From Cycas panzhihuaensis (Eukaryota > Cycadophyta): 64,000 nt of DNA. The notes below the pieces were generated by a model. The model was not told where the DNA came from and did not search any database. It was given only the letters and a program-made list of their open reading frames with translations. Positions 23,933 to 37,400 of this stretch are shown one piece after another (the first letter of the stretch is position 1; every line of letters begins with the position of its first letter). Where the stretch lies: contig CM041465.1 in assembly GCA_023213395.1 (NCBI GenBank), positions 137,771,741 through 137,835,740 of the forward strand. Reading direction: 5' to 3'. The translations under genes were made by a program, and so were the position numbers.

Positions 23933-26418
23933 TGAAACGCTCTCCACGGGGCAATGACCCAACGCCTAGCGGGAAGGATATAAAACCGGCTAAACAAAGC
24001 AAAGAACGAGGATCATACCGCGGGCGCCCGCGCGCCGGGCGCTGCACGGATCGCAAGGTGCCCGGTTGCTCTGTGTGGCCGCAAGGCGAGACCTCCTACC
24101 TTCTGATGGCCGGAAGGGAAAAGGAACCAGACGCCGCTACTTCTCGTGGCAATGAGAAAGCTAAGGGGTAACCAACCAAACGTGTCGCAGTAAGATATGC
24201 GCAAGAGCTTAAGGGGGATCGGCCAAAGGATCTCAAACACCACAATACGGGGTATAACAAAGAAAGTGTGAATAAAGCAAATGTAGAGTAAAAAGCAAGT
24301 ACAAAGTAAATAGTTATTTCTTCCCTTTTCTTATGTTCTTTAACTACCAAAGCAAGTGTAAAGAAACGTAAGAGCACGAAAAGGAGTATGAAAGGTGAGC
24401 GAGAATACCGATCCCGGTTGGGCAATGAGACGCAGTTTCCTTCCACTTGCGCTTCCTCCCGCCGCCTCCTCGTATGCTTGCTATAAGCAAGCAAAGAGGG
24501 GTTCACTTACCTCCCCGAAAGCAAATAAAGACTAACCAAACTGAAATGACAGAAAATAAAGCCCGAAGCAATATAAACAAAGGGAAAACGCATTGCTTAA
24601 CGCCGACCAAAGAATGGATCGATCAGATGCACCCTTTCGCTCCAACGCCTCCGCAAGCGAATAAGGTAATACCTTCCTCTCGAAGAGAGGCTACGAGGTC
24701 CCAAAAGATATGTGTATATATGTTGCAAAGTAAACTAAGCTAAAAGGATATGGTTAAGTACTAACATGCAATAAAAGGACACAAAGTTAGACGACAGGCA
24801 TGCCAGGGTCATATACCACAGACGCACCCCAGATGGGGTTGAGTGTAGCCTCAGGATGGCTAACTCACCCACGAGAGGTCTCCACGGGATGTAAGGGAAA
24901 CGATGCTAGCATGCAACAAGAAGGATAATGGAGCAACTAAAAGATATGCCAAGGTAAGCACTCAACCGATTCTCCAAAGCCTCCTAGCCCTATTTCTTAA
25001 GCAAAAGCGGAGATAAAGGGGAGAGGAAAAGGACTAACCCTTGGGGAGAAGGACTAAATGGGGACTAACCCCGCCTATCTCCCTCAGACCCTCGTGTAAC
25101 CCTTTATGCCTATTTTGCCCAAGAAATGGCGAAAGAGAAGGATGGGAGAAGAAGGATGAGTGGAAGAAAAAAATGGGAAGCTAGGCCTATCCTTGGGTAA
25201 CGCTCTAATAGGCCACAAATACTATGGTTCCTTGCATCAAATGGCCAAGGGGAAACCAAGAAAATGCATATACAAAAGGAAGCAAAGAGTTGCAAGTAAA
25301 ATAACGCAAAAAGCAAGCAAAAACACCTAAGAAATGACACCAAATACCTCGAATGAAGAAGAAGGAGTGCATGTAGGCACTTGGCAACTTGGAGCAGCGG
25401 TCCAAGAGATGCCTATGAAGCAATGAAGCATGTCCCTTGCAAGAGAGTGAGATGGTGGAGCCTCATGCAAGAAAATGTGATGGAAATGGTTCCTTGCAAT
25501 GGTTTTCGGTGAAAAATCCTCTTGGAAGCTTTCAATGTGTGTGAAGAGGAGGGAAGCTTGTATTGGAGCTCTGTGAGGGGGGCAAAGAATGGCCTCAGAT
25601 TCCAAAGAATAGCACCCTTGATGCCTCCGTCCCCACACCGTAGAAAGGTGCCTCTTGTTCTTGTTTGTTTGCCTTGTCTTTTTGTGAAGAAAATGCTCTA
25701 GAAAGTTTGAAAAATGAAGTGAAGAAGAATGAGACAAATGAGTGAGAAAAAGGCTTTTAAGCCTTGGGCACATCAAGTGAACGTTGGGGCCATGGGCCCC
25801 CATCGCTCAAGCCACGCAGATCCGCGAAAAACGTGGCCTCGTCACGGCTTCCTTTTTTTCAAATTTTAACACAGATCACGCAAGAAACTGCATCACAAGA
25901 ACTCCGCTGCATCGCTTAGTTTACCGCAGCATCACCAAACTCAAAAAGAAGAAAATGCATCATAAAAGTCATAAAATCGCCTTTTAAGGTAAAAGCAAGG
26001 GTTAGGCCTCAAGTACATCAATCGGGAAGGCCTGTGCAAAGGGCAAGTACTCAAAATGGTGCAAAGGGCCCTAACTAAGGGTTAAACCAGCTTAGGAAGG
26101 GTTTGCAACATAAGCAACATGTCAGAACAAGAGCAAACAGTCGGCAAAAGTATCCCGAAAGACCATGGAGACATCGTGAGTGGTCAGACGCCATACGGGT
26201 GTCGCACCCGCTTATGGATGCCCTGCCGTGAGTCGTCATAGGCTAATAGGGTGCCGTTAGCACATGCATAATGAACAAGCAAGCAAATGCGTGAGGCGGT
26301 GCATATGTCAATCAAACTATTCTAAATTCCTCAAGAACCATAAGTAAGAAAAGTAAGAACATATACCGCACAAACCTCAGGTCGACAAGGCCCCGAGTCC
26401 ATTCCCAATACCGGAACA
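23933..26418 (-). repeat. 3' LTR of inner Tat element
   Basis: 2486 bp, matching 37401-39913. Unlike the outer pair, the differences between the two copies are largely 1-3 bp indels near G/C runs (for example around 23985-24090 against 37453-37560). In element orientation it starts TGTTCCGG, a shortened form of TGTTTCCCGG. The frames 24096-24506 and 25327-25803 inside it carry no known domain. Confidence 0.9.
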
Positions 26419-26780
26419 TCGCCTCGGCAAAGCAGAGCCTCACCGCTTCAAGCGTAATGTGATGGTGAATGCTGACAATCAGGAAAATATGAGTAGCACA
26501 TGCATATATATATATATAAGAACAATCAAGAGCAGCACGTGATCCAAGGGCGTAGGCAAGTGTCGTGGCGGAACGCGTGGACAAGGGGGACAGAGATGAA
26601 GACAACGTAGGGTCGCCACGCCGCCCGGCATCGACCTACAACTGGAATAAGCAAGTGAAAGGGGATGCCCCCGTTGCCGAAGTACAACGTGAAGTGAGAG
26701 GCATCCAGCCAAGTAAAACAAGTACAGCGAACTGATAACAACCGAAAACTTGGACACGGGCTGCAAGTCTCTGTGGGCGA

Positions 26781-27899
26781 TCATCCAGAGAGGGAGGCGA
26801 CGCCAAGGATGAGGCGACGAGGTCGCTTACCAAAGATTGAGGTGCCTAGGGATATGTCAATATCCGCCGATGAGAAACGAGCCAAGGGACCAAGGCATGA
26901 CGCGAGGGTTCTCAGGTGAGGGCACCGCACCTGGTAAACCTGGGTGAGATGAGACACCACGACCTGAGAATCGCAAAACAACACAATGGAACCGTAATGA
27001 AAGCGAAGAGACGGTGAAGGGCCTCAATAACGCCGGTACTCACTGCTATTGGTGGCCTCGAAGAAAGACCCGAACGCAGTAGTCGTGGTCCTGATGGGCT
27101 ACTGAGAATCCATGCAGCATGAGGGTCCGGGTTGCCGCGACTTACCGGTGAAAATAAGGAGAGACATGACTGGATGCTGAGCTTTGGCAATAAAACACCA
27201 ATAGTAAATAAGGCAACACAGAGGCTCGAATAACAAACGCGCAGCGGGCCGCGAAGGGTAGGAGGACCTAGCAATGAGGCTACCCGAGAGCGAGAGCAAG
27301 TCATCCGGGCGCTGGCTGGGAGTGAGCGAGAAACGGGCGCCCCGGAGTCCCCAAAAGTTGCTTCGGGAAGCAAACCATGCCCCCGGACGGGGGAGCATTT
27401 CCTTTGGAGGCCCCGGGAGCGAAAAAGGACCGCGCAGCTGAGTCCAGAGCGGCGAAACGAGCCAAACGAGTATAAACTCGAGCACGCACGGGAGCAGCGC
27501 GCAAAACGATGCAAAACGGGCCCTCCAAAAAGCGCGACCATGAAGCGCCATAAATGCCTTCGCACGGGGAAGCAAGAAGGGCGTCCATGGAGCACAATGG
27601 GCGACAGGGCCAGAAGGGAAAAGTGACCAACGCGACGAGACGGTCCCAACGATCACACGGTTAAAACTAAGAAGTGCCACCGGGCCCCCGCCTATATAAG
27701 GAAAATCAATGAAAACCGGATTCATTTTCACCGGCCTCGCATTTAAACTAGAGCCTTTCCTTACAACGCGAGCGCTACCCGGCTTTAGAGGCACGCCGAG
27801 GACAATCCGACCGTTTGATTCGAGCGAGGGACAAATACCACGATTCGAGACGCTTATGGCGATCACGTGATCCAAGAAGTGGATCCAACGATATCTCAC
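26781..27899 (-). pseudogene. aRNH with upstream extension, inner copy
   Basis: The C-terminal part (26984-26781) repeats the aRNH motif CDSQVVVSHLTQVYQVRCPH of the outer copy. The N-terminal part lies in a 266-codon open frame (27899-27099) ending in MSLLIFTGKSRQPGP. That resembles the first RNase H motif (F-D-G-x-S-x-x-x-P-G) with Thr where the catalytic Asp should be. A frameshift separates the two parts around 27000-27100, where the Glu motif is damaged. The long upstream frame is shared in position with the outer copy, but the residues diverge through indels. Confidence 0.7.
27693..27700 (+). promoter_or_regulatory. TATA box of antisense PMD gene, inner copy
   Basis: TATATAAG after a C-rich run (gggcccccgcc), in the same position relative to aRNH and the antisense gene as 22731-22738. 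Confidence 0.55.
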
Positions 27900-30056
27900 T
27901 GCTTTAAAGCTTAAAGTTTATTGCTTTTAAATTAATTTTAATGCATTTTGCGCCTCATGGGCAATTAGAGGCCTCCTGAGTCCGGAACGGACCCGAAAGA
28001 GGCGGGACCAGGCATTAGGCGCCTGTCCCGGTCCCTACCTGGGCCCACCACAAAAATTTTGATTTCAGTACAAAACCCTTTTAGAGGGTCGCCAGATCAT
28101 GCAGAAAGATTGGTATCATGATCTTGGCCATGACCGCAGAACGCCGCGGGCCCGCCTTAAACTTAGCTAGACCGCTAAGTTTAGGGCAGACGCAGTGTAA
28201 AGTTGGAAAACAAAGAACGGGGCCCCAAATCACCCCCGAACTCTAAAAATAATTGGGAGATAGCTAGAGCCCAGCGACCGCCAGAGACTAACTTTACCGA
28301 TTTTCACCGGTTGCAGGGCCCCCGCGTGGATAATCATGAGAATGTCAAGATGCCCATCTTGAAATGGATGGAGATGTCGACCGAGGAGGACAGGCGCTCA
28401 AGAGATGCTACTGCATAAGGCCCTCAAGACCCCCAACAGACGGATCGAGACTCGTGGACATAGTGTCGCACCGATGTGAGGAGGCATGTATTCCACCTAC
28501 CGCAGACGGAGACGCCACCATTACTCCAGAGGACGCCGACGGATCCCGAGTGCCGGCGACCGGGAGACCCGTGAGAGGTCGAGGACGCCGCCAAGACCGA
28601 GGCAAAGACACACGGAGGCGCCTGGGCCTCATGGGGAACTAGATGGCACGAGGGGAGCCCTCCGCATCCCTCCTGGCTGTGATTCCTCGGCGAGGAAACT
28701 TATTTTACTATGCATTCTGCTCCTGATCTCCTGGAAATGTAACTCTGAGAGATCCCAAGAGGATGGGTGGACGCAGCACGCCGGTGTGAGGCCGGCGAGA
28801 GGATGGATTGCGCGACTCTAGTTACGGCGAACCTCGTCGCTCAACTAGACGCTATCAGGAGGTCGGGCAGAGGAGGACTCTCATACAAAGACATGCCGCA
28901 AAGGTCGGGTTTTTGATCATTTTGGCAGCGGCACCAGCAGGGGACCGCCCCATAGCCGAGGTGGGCCCCGATGGTCCACTGTGTGACGAGGTTCAGAGGG
29001 ACAGAGGATCGCCCTCATGTCCGCCGCTTGGCCGACGCGACATCACTGACCTCCTCACCCCGATGCATCACGTGGCAGATCCATACAGGGCGGTGAGGTG
29101 GGCGAGCGATGACCCAGCAGGAGGAGGAGGAGCACCCATCGAGGACAGTGACGACGGGGATGATGACGGCGATGATGGGAGAGATGGGGCAGGCTCACCA
29201 CAAATACTGTGGGATGCAGCAGACCATCCGGAGTTGCCGCAGGAGGGGCAGGTCCATCAGGAGCCGCGGAGACGAGCAGGCGCAGGGACCAGAGGCTGTG
29301 CTCCGGACGTGAGGAGCTCCGGAGGGGCGAGGGTTGAGCCAGTCCCTGCTAGGGATGAGGCAGAGGCAGAGGACGTGCCTGAGGATGAGGCACCAGACCA
29401 AGTGAGAGTGGAGAGGAGGATGTCGCCCGAGCAGAGGGACCGGCGGCCACGGCAGGTGAGACCTAACCGCTTCCTTAGTCGTTCGACATCTAGACCGAGC
29501 TTTGATTTCGCTTACTTATACAAGATCAAGGGTACACACTGACACATGGCATGTTGCATTGGCAGGTGTAGCGGAGGTACAGAGGCTAGTCGAGGCTGCA
29601 GTGAGAGAGTTGTTCCCTCAGGTCTACTCAGAGGGGCAACCGCCCATCCAGGAAGAAGATGCGCCTAGATCGACAGGAGCCTACATGCCGGCGTTCGCCC
29701 CTAATCCGGGCGAGTACGAGACATCTGGGTTGCAGAGACCCAGGAGCACATGGCATTCCGGGCAACAGAATGAGAGCTCGACGCGACTGTGGGCGAGCGA
29801 GATGAGCTACGAGGATGAGAAGCGGCCAGAGGGATGCAGACTCAAGACTCGCCTCACGGCCCCAGAGGAGCGCCTTAAGGCGCTGGAGGATAGGCGAGAG
29901 TCGCCGAGGAGGGACTCCGAGGCGAGAGGGACCGCATCCAGTGTCCACGACCACTGGTGGCAGATGGTCTCGAGGTCGAGCCGAGCCGACACACACACAC
30001 ACAATGGCCACGACCCCGAGACGGCCTCGGACGAGGAGAGCGAGGCAGCTTCATGA
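27725..30056 (+). pseudogene. Antisense PMD gene, inner copy
   Basis: This is the uninterrupted counterpart of the outer antisense gene. The PMD core around 28440-28640 is damaged by frameshifts, but its parts still line up with 23540-23760. Downstream, frame 28808-29542 encodes a region with an acidic tract (EDSDDGDDDGDDGRDG) and Pro/Arg-rich sequence. A CAG|GTGAG donor at 29455/29456 and a ttgcattggcag acceptor ending at 29565 bound a 110-bp candidate intron. The last exon (frame 29502-30056) starts AGVAEVQRLVEAAVRELFPQ and is rich in Glu, Arg and Leu, likely coiled coil. The first-intron donor is degraded compared with the outer copy. Confidence 0.62.
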
Positions 30057-30828
30057 GGCCTGTGGAGGAGCCTCATGGGATGTGGTCCCTGTGAGAGGGA
30101 TCACATGCATCGGGATGGGACCCCGTGATCGTGATGCAGCAGAGATCGTGAGATGCACATATGTATGATTTTGACGGCAAGCACGGCCTGTGGGGTCATA
30201 TGTAGGATCACATGATTGTACCCCGCAAGGATCCGGCTTCCCACATACACGATGTACTATGACATTTTTGATATATATATACACATGGGTAGTTGAAACC
30301 CCATTTTGACATGAAATGGCGGTATCATGTATGATAGAGGTAGCATGTATGATTTATTTTGTAAATGAGTATTTTCGTATGTTGTAAATATAAATATGTA
30401 AATATGTAAATATGTAAATGTATATGTTTTGTTGTAAAGTTTTGTTGTAATATGCATGTGTTTCCTTCCATGTATGGTCAGTATGTTCATCAGGGCACAC
30501 ACATCCACCGTGAGCAGAGGTGATCGAGAGGTGTGAGGTTAGAAGATAGGGCGACATGCACGCCCTGTGGGAGCATAGCGGAATATGCGAAGGAAACGAC
30601 AAGCCCTAAGGAGGAGTAACGATACTCACGCCCTAGTTGGGGGATGCCCAAGTAGGAGGACGAAGGGGTTCCCAAGAGCAAATGGGAACGCAAGTTCCGT
30701 GGGAGGAACCAGAAGACAAAGAAAACAAAGAAAGAAATCCACCTTAAACCGCCATTCTACCCGAGGTTGGAAAGAATGGGACAATTTAAAATGGTAGTTT
30801 AAGCTCATTTCGGAGCAAGGCGAGGAAA
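30057..30828. other. Convergent gap between antisense gene and pol, inner copy
   Basis: No gene. The 3' ends of the plus-strand antisense gene and the minus-strand pol face each other here. It holds an AT-rich microsatellite-like stretch with repeated taaatatg units (about 30384-30420). The outer counterpart is 41281-42014, with the same conserved 'tcacatgattgtacccc' block. Confidence 0.6.
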
Positions 30829-33800
30829 TCACGCGTAGAACTTCTTGAGGAATTTCCCATTGACCGCTTTTTCAAACTCCAGGCCGTCCAAGGTGGCGAT
30901 CCTATATGCGCTGCTGCGAGGTCGCCGAGAACGATTTAAGGGACCTACCCACTTGGGCCCGAATTTGGCCAAGCGATCATAGAGATATTCCAATTTGAGG
31001 ACATGGTCCCTGTGACACAAAGGACGAGCACGGAGGCGCTTATCGATGTCCTTTGAAGACGGGCCGAGGCAAGGTTCGCCTCGGTAAGCCGCTAAGCGCT
31101 TCTCATCCAGGGCTTCGAGGTCGAGGAGGCGAGCTCGGCGCAGACTCCTCATCGATGAGGCCTCAAGGGAAACTCAAGAGAAGGAATCTCTACTTCCAAC
31201 GGAGTATCGCCCGCCCAGACACTAACGAGAATGGGGTCATTCCTGAGCCGCAAGTGACAGAGGTACCAGAAGCCCATAGAGCTAAGGGAGTCGGATATGC
31301 CGCCTCTTTGAGATCGGGCAACGGCTTTCTTCAAAATGCCAATGAGCGCCTTGTTGAAAGACTCGATTTGCGGTTGGGGGGTAATAAGGGATGACGCCTT
31401 ATGCGAGATTTTGAATTTCTCGCATAATTCGGCCCATCTCCTTATTACAGAAGGGAGTTCCATTATCCGTGATTAGGATGTCCGGGATCCCAAGCGACAG
31501 ATAATGTGCCGGTAGACGAAGGTGGCTATCGCCTTACTGTGGGTAGTGGATGGGGATTGCCTCCGCCCATTTAGTAAAGTACTCGGTGGCAATGTAATAA
31601 ATTTTGTCAAGGCGAAGATGGCGCGATATAGCCCCAATGAGGTCCAAACCCCACCGCGAAAAGGCCACGAGACACGATAGGGTGTAACGCCCGAGGGCAC
31701 GTGGGGACGTTAGCGTGTTCCCGACAACGCCGCAAGATCTAAGGGCACAGTGCATGGGCGCCCTGAATAAGGACGGCCAAGAGTAGCCCATTCGGAGGAT
31801 CCTTTGGGCCATGGATTGGCCCCAAAGTGGCCCCCACAAATGCCATGGTGGCACTCGCGAGATTTGGTCCGCTTCGTGGGCGACGCAGTGGGCGTAATCC
31901 CGCCAAAAGATCTTTGTACAACACCCCGCTCACGAGGAGGTGTTGCTTAGCCAGAGCGCCGACGCCGACCTAACTTTGTTGTCGGCCGGGCGATATTCTC
32001 ACGAGTCAAATATCGCACGATGTCACCATACCACTCGCCATTCCATGAGTGGGTGAGGGAAAGCCTCATGGACGGTCATAATGGACTCATCCGGGAAGGA
32101 GTCATCAATGGAGCGCCGCCGCTGGGAATAGCAAGATCGCCTAACTGTTCCGCCACTACCATTCCCTTCTTCGACTTCTTGTTAATGACTTGCAAGTCGA
32201 ATTCTTGAAGCAGATTTACCAACGCCCCGGCCCCACCACAACCGAACGGTGAGTAAGTAGCGCAAGGGATCGGATTGACGATCACCTTGGTCGATTGCCG
32301 AAAGGTGTAATGCCGAAATTTCGGTCGCGTGGACCAAGGAGAGGCATTCCTTTCTACGGGGATAGTTCGATTCGGTAACGAGAGTGCTACCGACGAAGTA
32401 ATGGCCCTTTTGCCCCGAATCATCCTCCCCGCGAGCATTGCGCCCAAGGACTCACCAGTTGCCGAGGTATAAAGGATGAAGGGCCTATCGAAGCGAGGAG
32501 GCGCCAACAGAGGGGCGAAATGAGTGCTTCCTCGAGCCCCACGAAAGCCTTTTGGGTCTTATCCGACCGCATAAAAGGAGCTCCTTTCTTCAATAGGTTT
32601 GTGAGAGGTTTGGCTTATGGCAAAGTTCGCCAAGAAACGCCTCAGAAACCAAGTCTACCTAGAACGACTTAATTTGGCTGGGTCCTAGGAGGCGCATGTC
32701 AAGGATCGCCTTTGACCTTTTCTGTGTCGATTTGGATTCCTTGTTGAGACACGAGGAAACCAAGAAGTTTGCCCGAGGTAACCAAGAAACACACACTTTA
32801 GCGGGTTTAGGCTAACATGGTACTTAAGATCTTGCGAAGATGGCGCCAGAGCCTGAGGGGTGATGGGCTCGCGCGAGAGAGACCCATCATATCGCCCATG
32901 AAGACCCCCATCGTGTTGTTGATGAGGCCGTGGAAGATAAAATGCATGGCTCTCTCGACAGTAGCCCCGCATTTTTAAGGCCAAAGGGCATTGCCTTGTA
33001 GGCAAAGACACCCCACTGCAGGAAGGCCGCCTTATGACGGTCCTGGAGAGATTTGATTTGGTTGTAGCCGGAGAAGTCCATCAAGGACATAACTTCAACC
33101 CTACCGCACGATCGATTATCCGATCAATGAAAGGGAGAGGAAAGTTGTCCTTAGGATGCATTGTTTATGTCGCGAAAATCGACACAACACGGATGGTCCC
33201 GCTTCTTTTGGCAACTGAACGATGTTCGATACCCACTTGGGGTAATCGATAGAGGAAATGAGTCCGCCCAAAAGCTTCTCGACTTCCATCTTAACGGCAC
33301 CAAAGCTTAGGTGAAGGGCGCCGCTCGACGCACGGACGCTGGCCGTGAGGGTTGTAAGGTTGTGCGTGACGATGGAGGGGCTAATGCCCTTCATGTCCGA
33401 GTATTCCCACGCGAACACATCGCGGAATTCCTAACAGAGGGTGTATTCCCTCACCTCGCCGGGTACACTGGCCTCCTACCTTGATGACCCCGTCCCGAGC
33501 AAGGACTATGTCCCGGGTTGCCCCATGCACATGGCATTCCCTCCTCGAAATGGAGGGGCGAGATCAACCTAAGGGAGGAACGGAGAGGGATTGGGTCACC
33601 TAACGGGACCCAATCGCTAAGACCTTCCGTGGCCAAGCTTGTGATGACCAGAGGCAAACTCCAAGGTGGAACCCGCTTAAGTGCCCAAAGAAGCTCGTCG
33701 TCTTCGAAGTAGTCCACTCCATCGAGGACCTGACTTCGAAAGGGCGAGGCGAAGGATGGCGCGGGAGTGATAGGACCGGGATGGCCTGAAGACTGCCCGT

Positions 33801-36800
33801 CATCCACAAGAGAGCCTGAAGGAGAAAGAGGGATAGGTTCCTCGTAAAAAGCAAGAGGAAAACCCTCAACATCATCATCACCGCGGGTGATGGGACTAAG
33901 AGCTCGGGGTGTGAAGGTCAACATGCGCAACGTCATGTGACGCGTGAAAGTGCCCCGGCTCGCCAACAAAAGGGGTTATAGGAGCACGCCTAGGACTAGG
34001 AAGGTGCCCCGACAAGCGCAGAGGAGCGAAACCGGTGAGGAAGGTTTTCCTCCTCGCTATGGGACTCGCCATCGCCAAACACGGCGAGGTACCCATACCG
34101 CCGACGATAGGGCAAAACGCGTTAACGCGGAGAGAGGAAGGCGTGGGGCCTTCTTCTCAAGAAGGATCGGAATTGGATGGAGCAAGCCGAGACATAGTCA
34201 AGGGCATTTGTTTCCTTCAGATGCCCATAGCTTGCTCGGGCAGAAGCCTACCGGCTTGGCGAAGCGATCGTCATGAGGACAACCTTCATTTGTCCGCTAG
34301 AACAAATTTGAGTTGCCCCACCGTGGAACACACGGCCCCATCCGGTCGAGCCATGGACGCCCCGTAAGGTGTTGTAGTCAACATCGACATCGAGGACGCA
34401 CGATGTCAGAACGACCGCCTTATCCTCGAGGGTAAGGGTATCGAGACGCACCCCAAAGGAGTCTTCTTGCATCGCCATAACTCGACAACGCCATGGAACG
34501 GGTTCCAGCGTAAACGCCAAGCTCTTGCATAACGCGCAAGGGCATGGCGTTGACGGAAGAATCGTTGTCTACGACGGTCCTCCGCAGCTGCACCTGGAGT
34601 GTCGATCGTGATGGTAAAAGGGAAGTTCCACCATGCCCTTCCACCGGATGGGGAAGATCTGGGATCAAAGGAAATCATGGGCCCATCGCTGGGTCGACTC
34701 CAAGGTACGAACGGATGCATCGCTCGACCCGAGAGCTTCCAAGAGGAGCTGTTGCTCCGCAACTTCTCAAGACATCCATAATGGACATCCCAAGCCCACC
34801 AGAAGGAGCCTCGACTACGGAGAAAGGCTTACCCCTCCCTGTGGGTTGGGTAAGGGCTCTCTTAAAGTCGAATCGCCCGGGCGACGGAATGGTCTTGGGA
34901 AGTGCGGGAATCTCTGGAGGAGTGTTCTCCGGAGGAGGATCAAACTGCGAGGTAGACGCGGAGGGACCCGCCGCCTCTCTCGCGGCTTGGGACCGAGTCA
35001 ACGCGTAGAGGGGAGTGGTCTCAAGCATCTGGATCACCTTCTTTCCCTTGTTACGGGACCGTGGAGGTGACGGAGCGCGGCGGTCAGGAGATCGCGAAGG
35101 GGAAGGTGACCTTTGCACGCCCTTCCCCTTACCACGCAAAGGGGCTGGATCGGGAGACCTATCCCGATTCCGGTTGTTCCTTTGCTGGACGTCGCGACCC
35201 CGTTCCCCATGCTTGGGGAACGGGTCTCTATGAACGGGCTGATCGAGATTAGGCCTCGATGCTCGCCTCGAGACGAGTCGCTGGTGCGGGTGTCGCGTGG
35301 CGCGCTGCCCAACGCCAAGATCGTCATGCGGAAACACTCCCCGTGGATGGAACACCACCTCTTCTCAAGGGAGGTTCGATCCTCCTCGCTTGAGAAGGTT
35401 GGGCTACCCCTTTGGGGGGCATCGCATGGGAGGTTTGGACGGATGTTTATGGGAAGTGGGCGATGAAGGAGGTTGAGTTTTAGCTCTTCATCGCGCCGAA
35501 CGAGCGAATGGCTGAGGTAAGCGGATCTAGGGTCCTCTCACGGGTGAGAGGTGGTCTCACGGGCCGTGAAGGTTTGGTTTCCTTCAGGAAGAGGCGCTGC
35601 GCTGCGAGGGCTCAGGAGGTTTCTTGAGTCCCGCTGGATCTCAATGGCCTCCAAAGCTAAACACCTCGTGATGGCGTAGTCGCACGTGGTCGCCCCCATC
35701 TTGAGGACCTCCACGCACCTCGTGACGGCGCATTGACAAATGTATCCTCTTCAACTCCTCGTGCAATGTGGCCTTGGTGGAATGAAGAAGGTCGTGAAAA
35801 CGTCGCACAAAGTCACGATTCATCTCATCGTGACCTTGTTTGAGCGATGGCGCCTTCATTCCGCTTTCGAATGGATTCGACGCCAAAGTAGTTGACGAAC
35901 TAACCCGCCCACTAGCCGGAATGAGGAAATCGAATGGGCAGAAGGCCAGAGAACCAATTGAGGGCGCCGCCTCGCAAGGACCGCGGAAGAGCTTCATCAA
36001 GATATGGTCGTAAGCCCAATAGTCGATGCACGCCATGGAAAAGTCACAAGACATGTTCTATTGTTCGCGACGAAGTCCCGCCAAATTTGGGGACTTGTGG
36101 AGGATGAGGCGGCAAGTTTGTTCTCAACGCCTCGACGGATAAGGGCGCCGACCTATAGTCCACGAAAGGGCGTGCCTTGCTCGGGCTAAAGGATCGACGA
36201 CCGCAAAGGAACGGATGGGGTGCTTCCCATCCTCCTTGAGGAAACACCCTTGTGGGAAGGGGGTCCGCAGACATTCTCGAAGGAGGAGCGCCCTCAGGCC
36301 GATGCGCAGTAGGGTCGCTACCGGGCGTTGAAACACGGGTGAGGGACCGGTTTGCCCATATGGGCCACCCGTAGGTGGCGCGACCCCATATGGGTGCAAC
36401 GTCCACCCATAGACAGGAGATGGTTTCCCTTGCCCGCCAAGGTTGTGACGTGTAGCCCGGGGCACGAAAGAGAAGGACCACCAACCGGGTTCGGACGTAT
36501 GTAGGAGTGGGTCCTACATGGCTAGCGGCGGCGGGCGCTTAGTAGGGCCTCGAGGCCTACTAAGGAACGCGCGGCACCACGCTCGATGGTGGCACGCGCG
36601 CTTGGCTCGAACACGCATGCTAACCCCGAGTTGAGGGAAAGACACGCCGCCACGTGTCCCGAGGAAGTGGGACCACGACTAGGGCTGCAGTGCAACACTC
36701 GCCTTAGAGCCGGGTAGACACCAGACAGACGCGCGCAAGTGGAAGCATCAATCGTCAGAGACGACGTGGCACGGATGAGGAAGATGCCACGCCATGTAGC

Positions 36801-37290
36801 ATCAGAAACCATCTAGGAGGCGGCGGCGAATCGCCGAAAGTACCGCCAAGCGCCGACCGCTTGGCTTGGAGGGGTATCCTCATAGCCATACGAGGTTGAA
36901 GGGACTTCGGAAGTAGGGTATCCCTCGGGGCGCCCCTCGTAAGGCTCACCAGTGGGGTGGCGTCTCACGAGTAGCCGGATCTTCCGCTACATGAGCCAAG
37001 GCTCAAAATCTTCGGTGGAAATGGTCATCGTAATAGATGGAATCCTCGCCTCACGGTGGATTCCGGACCGAAGGGAACTCTTGAGTTCCCGGTCAAGTCA
37101 TGGCGTGGTAGGCCCAATCGGACGGGTAACCTTCCATCACGAAACGGGTTCGACGATGGAATGAACGCGACGATTGGTCTTCTAACAACGGCAAGAAACC
37201 CCGCAAGAAGCGAGAAACGCCGCATGCAACGCCCGCGAGCGTTGTTAGAAAAAACGAAAAGGAAAAGAAAAGAAAGCACTGCAAACCCGT
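30829..37290 (-). pseudogene. gag-pol of inner Tat, heavily frameshifted
   Basis: Read from 37290 down it matches the outer gag-pol domain by domain but in many short frames. Gag core fragments lie near 36054-35641 and the protease-linker region near 35358-34248. RT lies near 33420-32690, where the catalytic FMDD of the outer copy reads FMGD (about 32889-32900). RNase H lies near 32507. Integrase lies near 31930-31200, and its C-terminal end (RLRARPLCHRDHVLKLEYLY, then VNGKFLKKFYA) closes at 30829. Most breaks are 1-10 bp losses relative to the outer copy rather than nonsense substitutions. Whether these are real or errors of the consensus cannot be told from the sequence. Confidence 0.85.
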
Positions 37291-37380
37291 TGGCAGTTGC
37301 CCAACTCAAAACACGTAACGCGCACCTACCTAAAGGCAAGAGCACCAACACGAAGCGGGAAGTGATCTAGCTCCTCATCG

Positions 37381-37400
37381 GCCCCTCAAGATGGTCGCCA
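37381..37400 (-). other. Primer-binding site of inner Tat (tRNA-Arg type)
   Basis: In element orientation TGGCGACCATCTTGAGGGGC starts exactly at the LTR end. The first seven bases match the 3' end complement of a plant tRNA-Arg (TGGCGAC...), the primer reported for Ogre-type elements. Confidence 0.65.

Noticed and set aside
25327-25803. 158-codon minus-strand frame in the inner LTR
   Set aside because: The partner LTR at 38800-39300 does not keep the frame, and no homology is recognisable.
30360-30420. Regular taaatatg-type units as a possible CRISPR-like array
   Set aside because: The units are short and AT-only and have no spacers; this is a simple microsatellite in an AT-rich gap.
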